From positions 1 to 64,000 of the forward strand of contig DWWQ01000004.1 of the NCBI GenBank assembly GCA_019119615.1: a DNA stretch of 64,000 bases, in the 5' to 3' direction. Shown piece after piece: positions 25,323 to 33,785 of this stretch. The notes under the pieces are model-generated. The model saw nothing but the letters and a program-made list of their open reading frames with translations, was not told the DNA's origin and made no database searches. Position 1 is the first letter of the stretch. Each line of letters begins with the position of its first letter. The stretch comes from Candidatus Alistipes stercoravium. GTDB taxonomy: Bacteria > Bacteroidota > Bacteroidia > Bacteroidales > Rikenellaceae. A program made the translations under genes and the position numbers.

Positions 25323-26098
25323 GTGTTTCAGGCCCGGCATCCGGAGAAGGCCCGCCGCTCGGGAGAACAAAAACCCGAATCGAACCTCGGACAACTCTCC
25401 GATCGGCTTCGGAGTCCGCCCCATTCAACTTTGGAACAGACCCGGCTCCGAACGGCTGCAATCCAAGCAAAACGGTCGTTTTCGCACAATTAAACAAAAG
25501 CCATGCATTTTGCTTACAATTTGTTTCTGTTTTCCGCTCCGATACGGTCTGAAAATCCGTATTTCACGGCTTCCTTACACTGAATCCCCTTCGCTTCCGA
25601 TTGCAATACACTGGTAGACAATATATTAATAAAACATCGCCAAATTCGCCAATTTTCATTTCGAATCCAAATACATAGCCCAAACAGACGTAAAAACTAT
25701 TCGAAAAAACGATTTTTTTCATCGTTTTTATATTTTTAACCAACAAATTCCACCGTAACGGCATATTTTAAATACAACATCCGATTATCGCCCCTGCCAT
25801 AAAAACAAAGATCGGATTTACGAAAAGCATATACTAAATAATCATATTTTATAACCAGAATATATTATACACAATGAAAAAAAGGGGTCTTTTTTCATAT
25901 TTTTCATAATAAACCTTGCCTATTTTTCAAGAAAATGCAATAAATTTGAAACAGACGATAACTCCGCTTATTTTCTGCGAATTATATTGAAAAAATTCGC
26001 CGGGGATCGGTTTTCGGAGTGTCAAAATCGCACCATAAGAGCCTTTTTTGCTTATAATCCGGGACTTGCGACTGGCGTCCCCCGTATGATAATATTTC
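25320..26098. other. AT-rich intergenic stretch before the SusC locus
   Basis: No supported gene lies in these ~780 bp, which are far more AT-rich than the flanks from ~25.5 kb on. Visible elements are a hairpin AAAAACGAT/ATCGTTTTT (25705-25729), a second hairpin ATGAAAAAA/TTTTTTCAT (25874-25898) followed by an ATTTTT tract, and a -7-like box TAAATTTG (25941-25948) that could give a long leader to susC. No regulator gene (HTCS, ECF sigma) is present. Confidence 0.5.
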
Positions 26099-26099
26099 C

Positions 26100-26107
26100 T
26101 ATATTTG
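26100..26107 (+). promoter_or_regulatory. Proximal promoter of the 26-41 kb SusC/D locus
   Basis: TATATTTG lies 26 nt before the SusC start at 26134, in the same place relative to the ORF as other good promoters in the window. Confidence 0.6.
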
Positions 26108-26133
26108 CGCCGCAAGAAAGTCCTTTTTTTCCT

Positions 26134-29082
26134 ATGCAAAGAAAAATTCTACTCTTACTTCTCACACTCTTCGTGTGTGCCATGTCCGTTGCATCCCCGT
26201 CAGGAGGGGGAGGTCTCGTTACCGTCAGCGGTATCGTTACTTCGGCAGAGGACAAACAGCCCCTGATCGGGGTGAACGTGATCTCCGGAGCCACGTCGGG
26301 CGTCTCGACGCTCGCCGACGGAAGCTACTCCATCGAGGTGGCCCCCGGAACCAAACTTCTGTTCCAGTACATCGGTTACAAGGCCGTGGAGTACACGGTC
26401 CCCGACGGAGCGTCGAAGGTAACCTACAACCTCGAGATGCAGAGCGACACGCAGGCCCTCGAAGATGTGGTGGTCATCGCCTATGGCGTCCGCAAGAAGG
26501 GCACCATCGCCGGCTCGGTTTCGACCGTCAAGGCCGAAAAGATCGAAAGCACCCCGACGGCCGCCTTCGACCAGGCCCTCCAGGGTCAGGTCCCGGGACT
26601 TACGGTCCTCTCCAGCTCGGGCGAGCCCAGCGAGTCGGCCGAACTGACGATCCGAGGCACCAACTCGATCAACGCCGGCACCGACCCGCTCTTCGTACTC
26701 GACGGCATCGTCATCTCGGCCTCGGACTTCAACGCCATCAACCCGGCCGACATCGAAAGCCTCTCGGTGCTGAAGGACGCCTCCTCGACCTCGATCTACG
26801 GAGCCCGTGCCGCCAACGGCGTGGTGGTCATCACGACCAAGCGCGGACGCATGGCCGACCATCCGGTCATCAACTACCGCATGCAGCTCGGTTTCTCGCA
26901 GCTCGCCTACGGCAACTGGGACCAGATGAACACCGCCGAGCGTATCCAGTATGAAAAGGAGATCGGCATGACCGAGGGCAAAAACTACGCCCTGTTGAGC
27001 AAGACCGACGTGAACTGGCTCGACGAGGTCTTCAACGACGCCGCCCTGCTCCAGAGCTACGAGCTCTCCGTCTCGGGCGCCAACGAGAAGACGAACTACT
27101 ACGTCTCGGGCGGCTACTACGATCAGGAGGGTATCGCTCCCGGATCGGACTTCAACCGCTACTCGCTGCGTGCGAACGTCGAGCAGCGCGCCGCCAAATG
27201 GCTCAAGGTGGGCACCAACACGCTGCTCAACTACCAGGAGATGGCGCTCGCCCAGTCGGGAGACTACACGATCGTAACGCCGATCTCGGCCGCTCGCTTC
27301 ATGATGCCCTACTGGAATCCGCGCCGTCCCGACGGCTCGATCGCCTCGATCGAGGACGGCAGCTGGAAGGGCGAAGGCCAGAACCCGCTGGAGTGGATCG
27401 AGAACAATCCCGTAAGCTACAAGAAATACAAACTCATCTCGGCACTCTTCGCCGAGGCCACCCCAATCGAGGGTCTGACGATCAAGTCGCAGTTCAACGT
27501 CGATTACTCGCATGCCACGGGCTTCGGCGTCTCCTATCCGGAGTACATGCCCAACCTGGGCGTGGGAACCGCCTCGCGCAACTCTTCCGACGGTCTGACC
27601 CTTTCGGTAACCAACACGGTGAACTACCGTTTCCGCGTCGGTCAGGACCACGACTTCAACTTCCTCGTCGGTCAGGAGGGCATCGACTACCATTACGAAT
27701 CGTTCGGCGTTACGACGCAGGGCCAGAACAACGACAAGCTGACCAGCATCTCGACCGGTACGCGCGCCGTATCGTGGGAGGACGAACTGGACAACGACTA
27801 CGGCTTCCTTTCGTTCTTCGGCCGCGGCGAATACAACTATGCCAACCGCTACTACACCGACTTCTCGATCCGTACGGATGCCGCGTCGCGTTTCGGCGCT
27901 TCGAACCGCTGGGGTGTCTTCTGGTCGGTGGGCTTCATGTGGAACATGCGCAACGAAGCCTTCCTCAAGGATGCCGGCAACTGGCTCACCAACGCCCAGA
28001 TCTCCCTTTCGACGGGTACCTCGGGTAACTCCTCGATCCCCAATTACGAGCACCTGGCTCTGGTATCGGGCGGTCTGGACTATGTCGGCACGGCCGGCAT
28101 CGCTCCTTACTCGCAGGGCAACGAGGAACTCAGCTGGGAATCGACCTGGACGACCAACCTCGGCCTGCACTTCGGCTTCTGGAACCGTCTGAACGTGGAC
28201 CTGGAGTTCTACAACAAGAAGACGAGCGACATGCTGATGTCCGTACCCCAGTCCTACACGGACAACGGATTCGGCTTCCGCTGGGACAACATCGGCGCGA
28301 TGGCCAATCGCGGCGTCGAGATCAACCTCACCGGAACGGTCATCGCCACCGACAACTTCAACTGGTCGCTCAACGCCAACGTCTCCTACAACCAGAACGA
28401 AATCACGGAGCTCTACCACGGCGTTCAGGAGTACGAGATCGCCTCGTCCGACCTGAAGTATGTCGTCGGACACAGCATCGGCGAGTTCTACATCAACCGT
28501 TTCGCCGGCGTAAACCCCGCCAACGGCGACGCCCTCTGGTACACGAAGGACGGAGAGCTGACCAACGAACTGCGCGACGAGGACAAGGTGATGGTCGGCA
28601 AGAGCTTCATCGCCCCCTGGCAGGGCGGCTTCGGCACGAACCTCAGCTGGAAGGGCATCGCCCTCTCGGCCCAGTTCTCGTGGGTGGCCGACCGCTGGAT
28701 GATCAACAACGACCGCTACTTCGACGAGTCGAACGGACGTTTCGCCTCCTACAACCAGTCGAAGCGTCTGCTCAACCGCTGGAAGGAACCCGGCGACATC
28801 ACCGACATCCCGCGCCACGGCGTCTACACCGAGTTCGACAGCCGTCTGCTCGAGGATGCCTCGTTCCTGCGTCTGAAAAACCTCATGCTCAGCTACACCT
28901 TCCCCAAGGAGCTGCTCGGCAAGACCCGTTTCATCAGCGGCGTGAGAATCTACGCCCAGGCCCAGAACCTGCTGACCTTCACGAAGTTCTCCGGACTTGA
29001 CCCGGAGGGCAACAGCAACCGCTACGCCGCGGAGTACCCGATGACCCGCCAGTATACGTTCGGTCTCGACTTAACCTTCTAA
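26134..29082 (+). CDS. SusC/RagA-family TonB-dependent outer membrane transporter
   Basis: This 982-residue transporter has a signal peptide (MQRKILLLLLTLFVCAMSVA), a CarboxypepD_reg-like domain (VTVSGIVTSAEDKQPLIGVNV, ~25-110), the TonB-box/plug segment (EDVVVIAYGVRKKGTIAGSV ... LFVLDGIVI ... SIYGARAANGVVVITTKRG, ~115-245) and a 22-strand barrel ending in an aromatic residue (TFGLDLTF). There is no STN domain, so anti-sigma signalling is unlikely. The ORF track starts at a TTG (25987); I prefer the ATG at 26134, which begins a clean signal peptide just behind a promoter. It forms a lidded import complex with the SusD 9 bp downstream. In this locus the partners are a protease and LRR proteins, so the cargo may be peptide (compare RagAB), which is inference. 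Confidence 0.95.
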   Translation: MQRKILLLLLTLFVCAMSVASPSGGGGLVTVSGIVTSAEDKQPLIGVNVISGATSGVSTLADGSYSIEVAPGTKLLFQYIGYKAVEYTVPDGASKVTYNLEMQSDTQALEDVVVIAYGVRKKGTIAGSVSTVKAEKIESTPTAAFDQALQGQVPGLTVLSSSGEPSESAELTIRGTNSINAGTDPLFVLDGIVISASDFNAINPADIESLSVLKDASSTSIYGARAANGVVVITTKRGRMADHPVINYRMQLGFSQLAYGNWDQMNTAERIQYEKEIGMTEGKNYALLSKTDVNWLDEVFNDAALLQSYELSVSGANEKTNYYVSGGYYDQEGIAPGSDFNRYSLRANVEQRAAKWLKVGTNTLLNYQEMALAQSGDYTIVTPISAARFMMPYWNPRRPDGSIASIEDGSWKGEGQNPLEWIENNPVSYKKYKLISALFAEATPIEGLTIKSQFNVDYSHATGFGVSYPEYMPNLGVGTASRNSSDGLTLSVTNTVNYRFRVGQDHDFNFLVGQEGIDYHYESFGVTTQGQNNDKLTSISTGTRAVSWEDELDNDYGFLSFFGRGEYNYANRYYTDFSIRTDAASRFGASNRWGVFWSVGFMWNMRNEAFLKDAGNWLTNAQISLSTGTSGNSSIPNYEHLALVSGGLDYVGTAGIAPYSQGNEELSWESTWTTNLGLHFGFWNRLNVDLEFYNKKTSDMLMSVPQSYTDNGFGFRWDNIGAMANRGVEINLTGTVIATDNFNWSLNANVSYNQNEITELYHGVQEYEIASSDLKYVVGHSIGEFYINRFAGVNPANGDALWYTKDGELTNELRDEDKVMVGKSFIAPWQGGFGTNLSWKGIALSAQFSWVADRWMINNDRYFDESNGRFASYNQSKRLLNRWKEPGDITDIPRHGVYTEFDSRLLEDASFLRLKNLMLSYTFPKELLGKTRFISGVRIYAQAQNLLTFTKFSGLDPEGNSNRYAAEYPMTRQYTFGLDLTF

Positions 29083-29091
29083 TCAACAGCC

Positions 29092-30633
29092 ATGAACAAG
29101 TTCTTACGCAATATCAAACTCGGCATCCTCGCGCTCACGGCGCTCGTCGGCATGAGCTCCTGTCTGGACAAGTATCCCGGCAGCGCCATTCCCGAGAAGG
29201 ATGCCATGCAAACCTTTGCCGACGCCGAGCAGCATCTGATCGGCATCTACGCACAGCTCATGAGCGGCGCACTGTACAGCGGGTACCTCACCCTGCTGCC
29301 CGATATCCAGTGCGACCTGGCCTATGCCGTCGAGGGCAACTCGAACACCTACGGCGACTTCTGGCTCTGGAAGGTGCGCCCGACGGACCTCCTCATCCAG
29401 GATGTCTACGCCCAGCTCTACGCCGTAATCGGCGCCTGCAACTTCTACCTCGACCGCATCGACGACGTCGTGGCCCGGGAGACGAGCGACACGAACCTCG
29501 AAACGCTCGACCAGTACACCGGCGAGGTGCATGCCATCCGCGCCCTCTGCTATTCGGAACTCATCAAGTGCTTCTGCGAGGCCTATGACCCCTCCCGCGC
29601 CGAACAGCAGCAGGGCGTCGTGCTGCGCACGAAATATTTCGAGAAGGAGCCCGTCAAACGCGCCTCGCTTTACGATTCCTACCGCTTCGTGCTCGACGAT
29701 CTGACCGTTGCCGAGGAGCTCATGGACGAGGACGAGGATACGCCCAACAACTACTACATGTCGCAGGCCGCCGTGCAGGCCATCCGCGCCCGCGTGGCTC
29801 TCTACATGCAGAACTGGGAGGAGGCCATCAAGTACTCGAGCATCCTGCTCGACGACAAGAAGGATACGTTCGAACTCACCTCGTTCCAGGATACGGCTCC
29901 CGACGGCGCCACCACGTTCGACTACATGTGGGCCTATGACCTGGGCTCGGAGGTGATCTGGCGCATCGGTTTTACGAGCACCTCCTACGGAGGCGCCCTG
30001 GGCACCGTTTTCCTCAATTTCAACCGCGACTATACCTACTTCTACCCCGATTATGTTCCGGCCCAGTGGGTGCTCGACGCCTACGAGGACAACGACCTGC
30101 GCGGCGAGAGCTACTTCGCCGACTCGGACGACGGCATCACCATCGGCTACACGAACGGCCTGGAGTGGCCGCTGCTGGTCAAGTACTACGGCAACCGCTC
30201 GATCTTCATCCCGCAGCGTATCTTCCAGGTTTCGATGCCCAAGCCGCTGCGCCTGGCCGAGCAGTATCTGATCCGTGCCGAGGCCTATTGCCGGCAGGCA
30301 AGCCCGCGCGCGGATCTGGCTCAGAAGGACCTCGAGACGCTGCGTGCCACCCGGTTCCTGTCGGGCGGCATGATCAACCTCTCGGGCAACTGGCAGACCG
30401 ACGTGAAGACCTTCTCCGAGGAGCGCGTGCGCGAGCTCTACATGGAGGGCTTCCGCCTGCAGGACCTCAAGCGCTGGGGCCTGGGATTCGAGCGTACGCC
30501 GCAGTCCTGCACCCAGGACGAGGGCAACAACCTCCGCATCGAAGCCGGCGACCCGCTCTTCGTATGGCCCATTCCCCAGCACGAACTGGAGTCCCCGGGA
30601 TCGGAGATTACCCCCAACGAAAGCAACAAATAG
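29092..30633 (+). CDS. SusD/RagB-family surface lipoprotein
   Basis: This 513-residue protein has a lipobox (VGMSSC, Cys ~24) followed by LDKYPGSAIPEKDAMQTFADAEQHL, a typical SusD start. The TPR-rich alpha-helical core carries the family C-terminal box (ERVRELYMEGFRLQDLKRWGLGFER and VWPIPQHELESPGSEITPNE). It acts as the lid of the SusC channel 9 bp upstream and binds ligand at the cell surface. The ligand is unknown. Confidence 0.95.
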   Translation: MNKFLRNIKLGILALTALVGMSSCLDKYPGSAIPEKDAMQTFADAEQHLIGIYAQLMSGALYSGYLTLLPDIQCDLAYAVEGNSNTYGDFWLWKVRPTDLLIQDVYAQLYAVIGACNFYLDRIDDVVARETSDTNLETLDQYTGEVHAIRALCYSELIKCFCEAYDPSRAEQQQGVVLRTKYFEKEPVKRASLYDSYRFVLDDLTVAEELMDEDEDTPNNYYMSQAAVQAIRARVALYMQNWEEAIKYSSILLDDKKDTFELTSFQDTAPDGATTFDYMWAYDLGSEVIWRIGFTSTSYGGALGTVFLNFNRDYTYFYPDYVPAQWVLDAYEDNDLRGESYFADSDDGITIGYTNGLEWPLLVKYYGNRSIFIPQRIFQVSMPKPLRLAEQYLIRAEAYCRQASPRADLAQKDLETLRATRFLSGGMINLSGNWQTDVKTFSEERVRELYMEGFRLQDLKRWGLGFERTPQSCTQDEGNNLRIEAGDPLFVWPIPQHELESPGSEITPNESNK

Positions 30634-30654
30634 TAACCACATAGCAGATCGATC

Positions 30655-31593
30655 ATGAAACGAATCATAACGTTCCTCTTTGCGACGGGGCTCTCCGGGC
30701 TGCTCGCCACGGGTTGTCAGGAGGAGTACAAGACCTATTCCGAAGGGGAGTATGTCATGTTCCCGGACTCCGTTTCGCTCAACATGGTACTCGAGAACCA
30801 GGAGTACTTCCCGGTTCCCGTCTCCACGACCCTCGCCTGCGACTACGACCGCACGTTCGGCGTGGAGGTCATCGACCAGGGCAGCACGGCCATCGAAGGC
30901 CTGCACTACCGCCTGGCATCCAACACGATCACCATTCCGGCCGGCAAGCGTTCGACCGAGGTGCTCGTACACGGAAACTATGAAAACTTCGAACCCTCCG
31001 ACACGCTGCAGTTCACACTCAAGTTGGTGATGCCCGAGCAGCTGAAATGGGACCTCTATCAGGATCAGACCCGCGTGCGGATGCTCAAGGGCTGCACGTT
31101 CCACATCGAGGACTTCACCGGCTGGTGCGTGGTAACCTCGAATTTCCTGCAGAGCTATCCCGGTGTCGAGAACACCAGCGTACAGCGGCTGATCTACTCC
31201 GAACAGGATCCCGCCGATCCGACGACGATCATCCTGCACGACTGGCTCTTCACGGGCTACGACGTGAAAATCTCGTTCGACGCGGAGGATCTCTCCCTGC
31301 CGCTGGTATCCATGCCCGGAGACCAGATATTGAGCGACGAGCTCTCGGTATTCGGACAGATCAACGGAGACAACAAGATTCTCGTAACGAACAGCCCCAA
31401 CTACTACTCGTTCTTCGATACCTGCGCCGGGAACGTGAAACTCTGGAGCTATGTCTATGTCTATGACATGGGCACGCCCGTAGGCACCGTCGGAACCTTC
31501 TACAACATCATGGAGTGGGTAAGCGACGAGGAGGCCGACCGCCTGGTGCGCGAGGACGGCATGCAAAAGCACGGAGGCCCCGCCAACGAATAA
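30655..31593 (+). CDS. Lipoprotein of SusCD locus (DUF4843/DUF4984-like)
   Basis: This 312-residue lipoprotein (lipobox LLATGC, Cys ~21) has an N-terminal Calx-beta/DUF4843-like domain (about 25-150, with EGLHYRLASNTITIPAGKRSTEVLV, a pattern common in these folds). A second beta-rich domain (about 155-305) resembles the DUF4984 family in Bacteroidota SusCD operons. It is probably a surface-exposed accessory binding protein. The family names come from memory of typical operon partners and need a profile search. It is tightly spaced behind susD (21 bp). Confidence 0.65.
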   Translation: MKRIITFLFATGLSGLLATGCQEEYKTYSEGEYVMFPDSVSLNMVLENQEYFPVPVSTTLACDYDRTFGVEVIDQGSTAIEGLHYRLASNTITIPAGKRSTEVLVHGNYENFEPSDTLQFTLKLVMPEQLKWDLYQDQTRVRMLKGCTFHIEDFTGWCVVTSNFLQSYPGVENTSVQRLIYSEQDPADPTTIILHDWLFTGYDVKISFDAEDLSLPLVSMPGDQILSDELSVFGQINGDNKILVTNSPNYYSFFDTCAGNVKLWSYVYVYDMGTPVGTVGTFYNIMEWVSDEEADRLVREDGMQKHGGPANE

Positions 31594-31625
31594 AAAAATG
31601 AAAATAAAATAAAAACGATACGACT

Positions 31626-33704
31626 ATGAAAAAAAAGTATTTGCAGCATCTCTTTCTGGCAATGTTTGCCGGGGCGGCTCTCCTGCAGAGCGCATGTGCC
31701 GACAGTGATTCGGAGGAAAAGTTGCCGGAACCCAATTTCCCGGTCAAAACGACCCTCGGCATCGAAATCGGAGGGACGTGCACGATTCCCATCGAGCCCA
31801 ATCAGGAGTGGTCGGTGAGCATCGACCAGAATGAAGCCGGCGAATGGTTCTGGCTCGACGACGACGGTCTGACGGCCTACACCCTGCGCGGCAAGGCCGG
31901 ACAGCACACCATCACCGTCTGTGTTTCCGACAAGGAGGAGTACGATACGGACCGCAGCATCGACGTTTCGATGACCATGGGCGGACAGACACAGATTATC
32001 GCCACCGTTGTCCGCGGCACCGTGGAGCGCCAGTTCGATCTCTACGCCGGCGAGCAGTCGGGATTCGGCGAGATCACCTACGAGGAGCAGCCCGTCGATG
32101 CGGCGCAGACGACGCTCGTCATTCCGTGGAAGGAGAATGTCATGGAACCCGAAAACCTCCCCATCAAGATCGCAGCGAACTTCCCGTGGCGTCTCGACAC
32201 GAAGCCCGAATGGATCGCCGAAATCGCCCCCTCGGAGGGCAAGGCCGGCGAGACGGTAGAGATCCTGCTTTCGGGAGATCCCGAAGCCTATCCGCTCGAG
32301 GATACCGAAAGCGAACTCGTCTTCTGCGACTACAACAACAACGACGTCAAATACTCGTTCCGGATCTCGATCCCCGGATGCAAGGACAAGGAACTGACGA
32401 CCATCAACCAGGGTATGACCTATACGTTCAATGCCGCCGGAGAGTATGGAAAGGGCGGCATCGGCAGCACGAGCTGGACCCTTTACGGCCCCACGTTCCA
32501 GACTACGGCCGCCAAACTCACGACCGAATCGGGAACCTTCGGATACCAGCTTTACGTCCTCGAGAAAAAGGAACTCTTCGAGGGCTTCTATCAGTACGGC
32601 ATCTGTAACTGGGTGGAAATCCACGAGACCCTCCTTTCGGGCAACGACGTTCTCGTTACCACGGAATACCGGCTGACGGCCGATGCCAATCCGGGAAGGT
32701 TCCGCCCGGCAGCACGCTCGGCATCCGTCGTGCTGCTTCCCGCCGAACTGGCCAAGGACGTAACTTCGGCACAGGATCTGATCGAACCCGATCCCAATAC
32801 CTACATCCCGTCGCTCAAGGAGGCATACCGTCCCTACGAGCTGGCTACGATCACCCAGGATGCCCCGATCAGCTCGCTCTTCTCGGTACGCGACCTGCAG
32901 GGCATGGAGAGCTCGAACACCACGTTCCGGCAGCTTACCTATGCCGAAGACGGTGCGCTCCCCGAAGACATGGCCAGCATTTTCGGCACACCGAACGAAC
33001 AGAACTACCTGATGACCTATACGAGCGAAAACTCCTATGCATCGGTCATCTACGATCAGAGTCTGGACGGATTTACCGTAAGATTCTTCGACGAGCAGTT
33101 CATGCCGATGCAGTCGGCGTCCGGATGGCTCAGCATCCGCAAAGACGACGCTTTCGTAGACTCGGAGGGCAATGCCGTAACGGCACAGAGCTTCGACATC
33201 CTCATGGAGAACGTTTCGGAGAACAAGACCGGATATGCCGTTCTCTATGTGGATAACCGACCGAAGGCCGCCATCTGCTGCAAGACCGACTCGGGCAGCA
33301 GCGCCGGCTCGTTCCAGGCCGAAATCACCTCCGACAGTCCCAACAGCTATCTGGAGCCCATCACGAACACCAATTTTGCAGAAATGGCCTCCATGCTCAA
33401 GGATGCCATCGGAAAGGATCTGAAGAGCGAATTCGAGGAGAAACTCGCCGTCGGTTCGGTCATTTACCTGCTCACTTCCGTCCCGGGAGAAGCCATTACG
33501 GTAACGACCACTCCGTTCAACCCCAACTACCTGCAGATCATCCCGTATGTGGACACCGAATGGCTGAATGCCGAGGTAACCAGCGAGACGACGCTCAACA
33601 TCAAGATGGATACCCCGCAGGGTTCGACCAAATACGCTACGATCAACTTCTACGAGGGAGCGGACTACGCATCGGGCATCATCTACTGCGTACCGCTGCC
33701 GTAA
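31626..33704 (+). CDS. Large surface lipoprotein of SusCD locus (DUF5003-like)
   Basis: This 692-residue lipoprotein has a signal sequence MKKKYLQHLFLAMFAGAALLQSAC with Cys ~24. It looks all-beta: two or three Ig-like modules in the N-terminal half (about 40-260), then a larger region (about 260-690) with many aromatic and acidic residues and no catalytic motif I can recognise. Its position after the DUF4984-like protein fits the DUF5003 lipoproteins of such loci. The likely role is ligand binding at the cell surface; the function is otherwise unknown. Confidence 0.6.
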   Translation: MKKKYLQHLFLAMFAGAALLQSACADSDSEEKLPEPNFPVKTTLGIEIGGTCTIPIEPNQEWSVSIDQNEAGEWFWLDDDGLTAYTLRGKAGQHTITVCVSDKEEYDTDRSIDVSMTMGGQTQIIATVVRGTVERQFDLYAGEQSGFGEITYEEQPVDAAQTTLVIPWKENVMEPENLPIKIAANFPWRLDTKPEWIAEIAPSEGKAGETVEILLSGDPEAYPLEDTESELVFCDYNNNDVKYSFRISIPGCKDKELTTINQGMTYTFNAAGEYGKGGIGSTSWTLYGPTFQTTAAKLTTESGTFGYQLYVLEKKELFEGFYQYGICNWVEIHETLLSGNDVLVTTEYRLTADANPGRFRPAARSASVVLLPAELAKDVTSAQDLIEPDPNTYIPSLKEAYRPYELATITQDAPISSLFSVRDLQGMESSNTTFRQLTYAEDGALPEDMASIFGTPNEQNYLMTYTSENSYASVIYDQSLDGFTVRFFDEQFMPMQSASGWLSIRKDDAFVDSEGNAVTAQSFDILMENVSENKTGYAVLYVDNRPKAAICCKTDSGSSAGSFQAEITSDSPNSYLEPITNTNFAEMASMLKDAIGKDLKSEFEEKLAVGSVIYLLTSVPGEAITVTTTPFNPNYLQIIPYVDTEWLNAEVTSETTLNIKMDTPQGSTKYATINFYEGADYASGIIYCVPLP

Positions 33705-33716
33705 CACGCCGCAATA

Positions 33717-33742
33717 CGGTACCCCCGCTTGTCGGGGGTGCC
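33717..33742 (+). other. Intra-operon hairpin
   Basis: CGGTACCCCCG, a CTTGT loop and CGGGGGTGCCG lie between the fourth and fifth genes of the locus, with no T-run. It may stabilise or partially separate mRNA segments. Confidence 0.45.
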
Positions 33743-33785
33743 GGTTTACCAACATCATTCACCGTAAATTAGCGCAAATTCATAC

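Noticed and set aside
25987-26133. N-terminal extension of SusC from a TTG codon
   Set aside because: It would place the promoter inside the coding region and bury the signal peptide; the ATG at 26134 fits better.
26200-28818. 872-codon minus-strand ORF (and similar ones at 29104-31572, 31500-33758, 33792-36281)
   Set aside because: Antisense frames of the SusCD locus genes; long only because of GC-rich codon usage.
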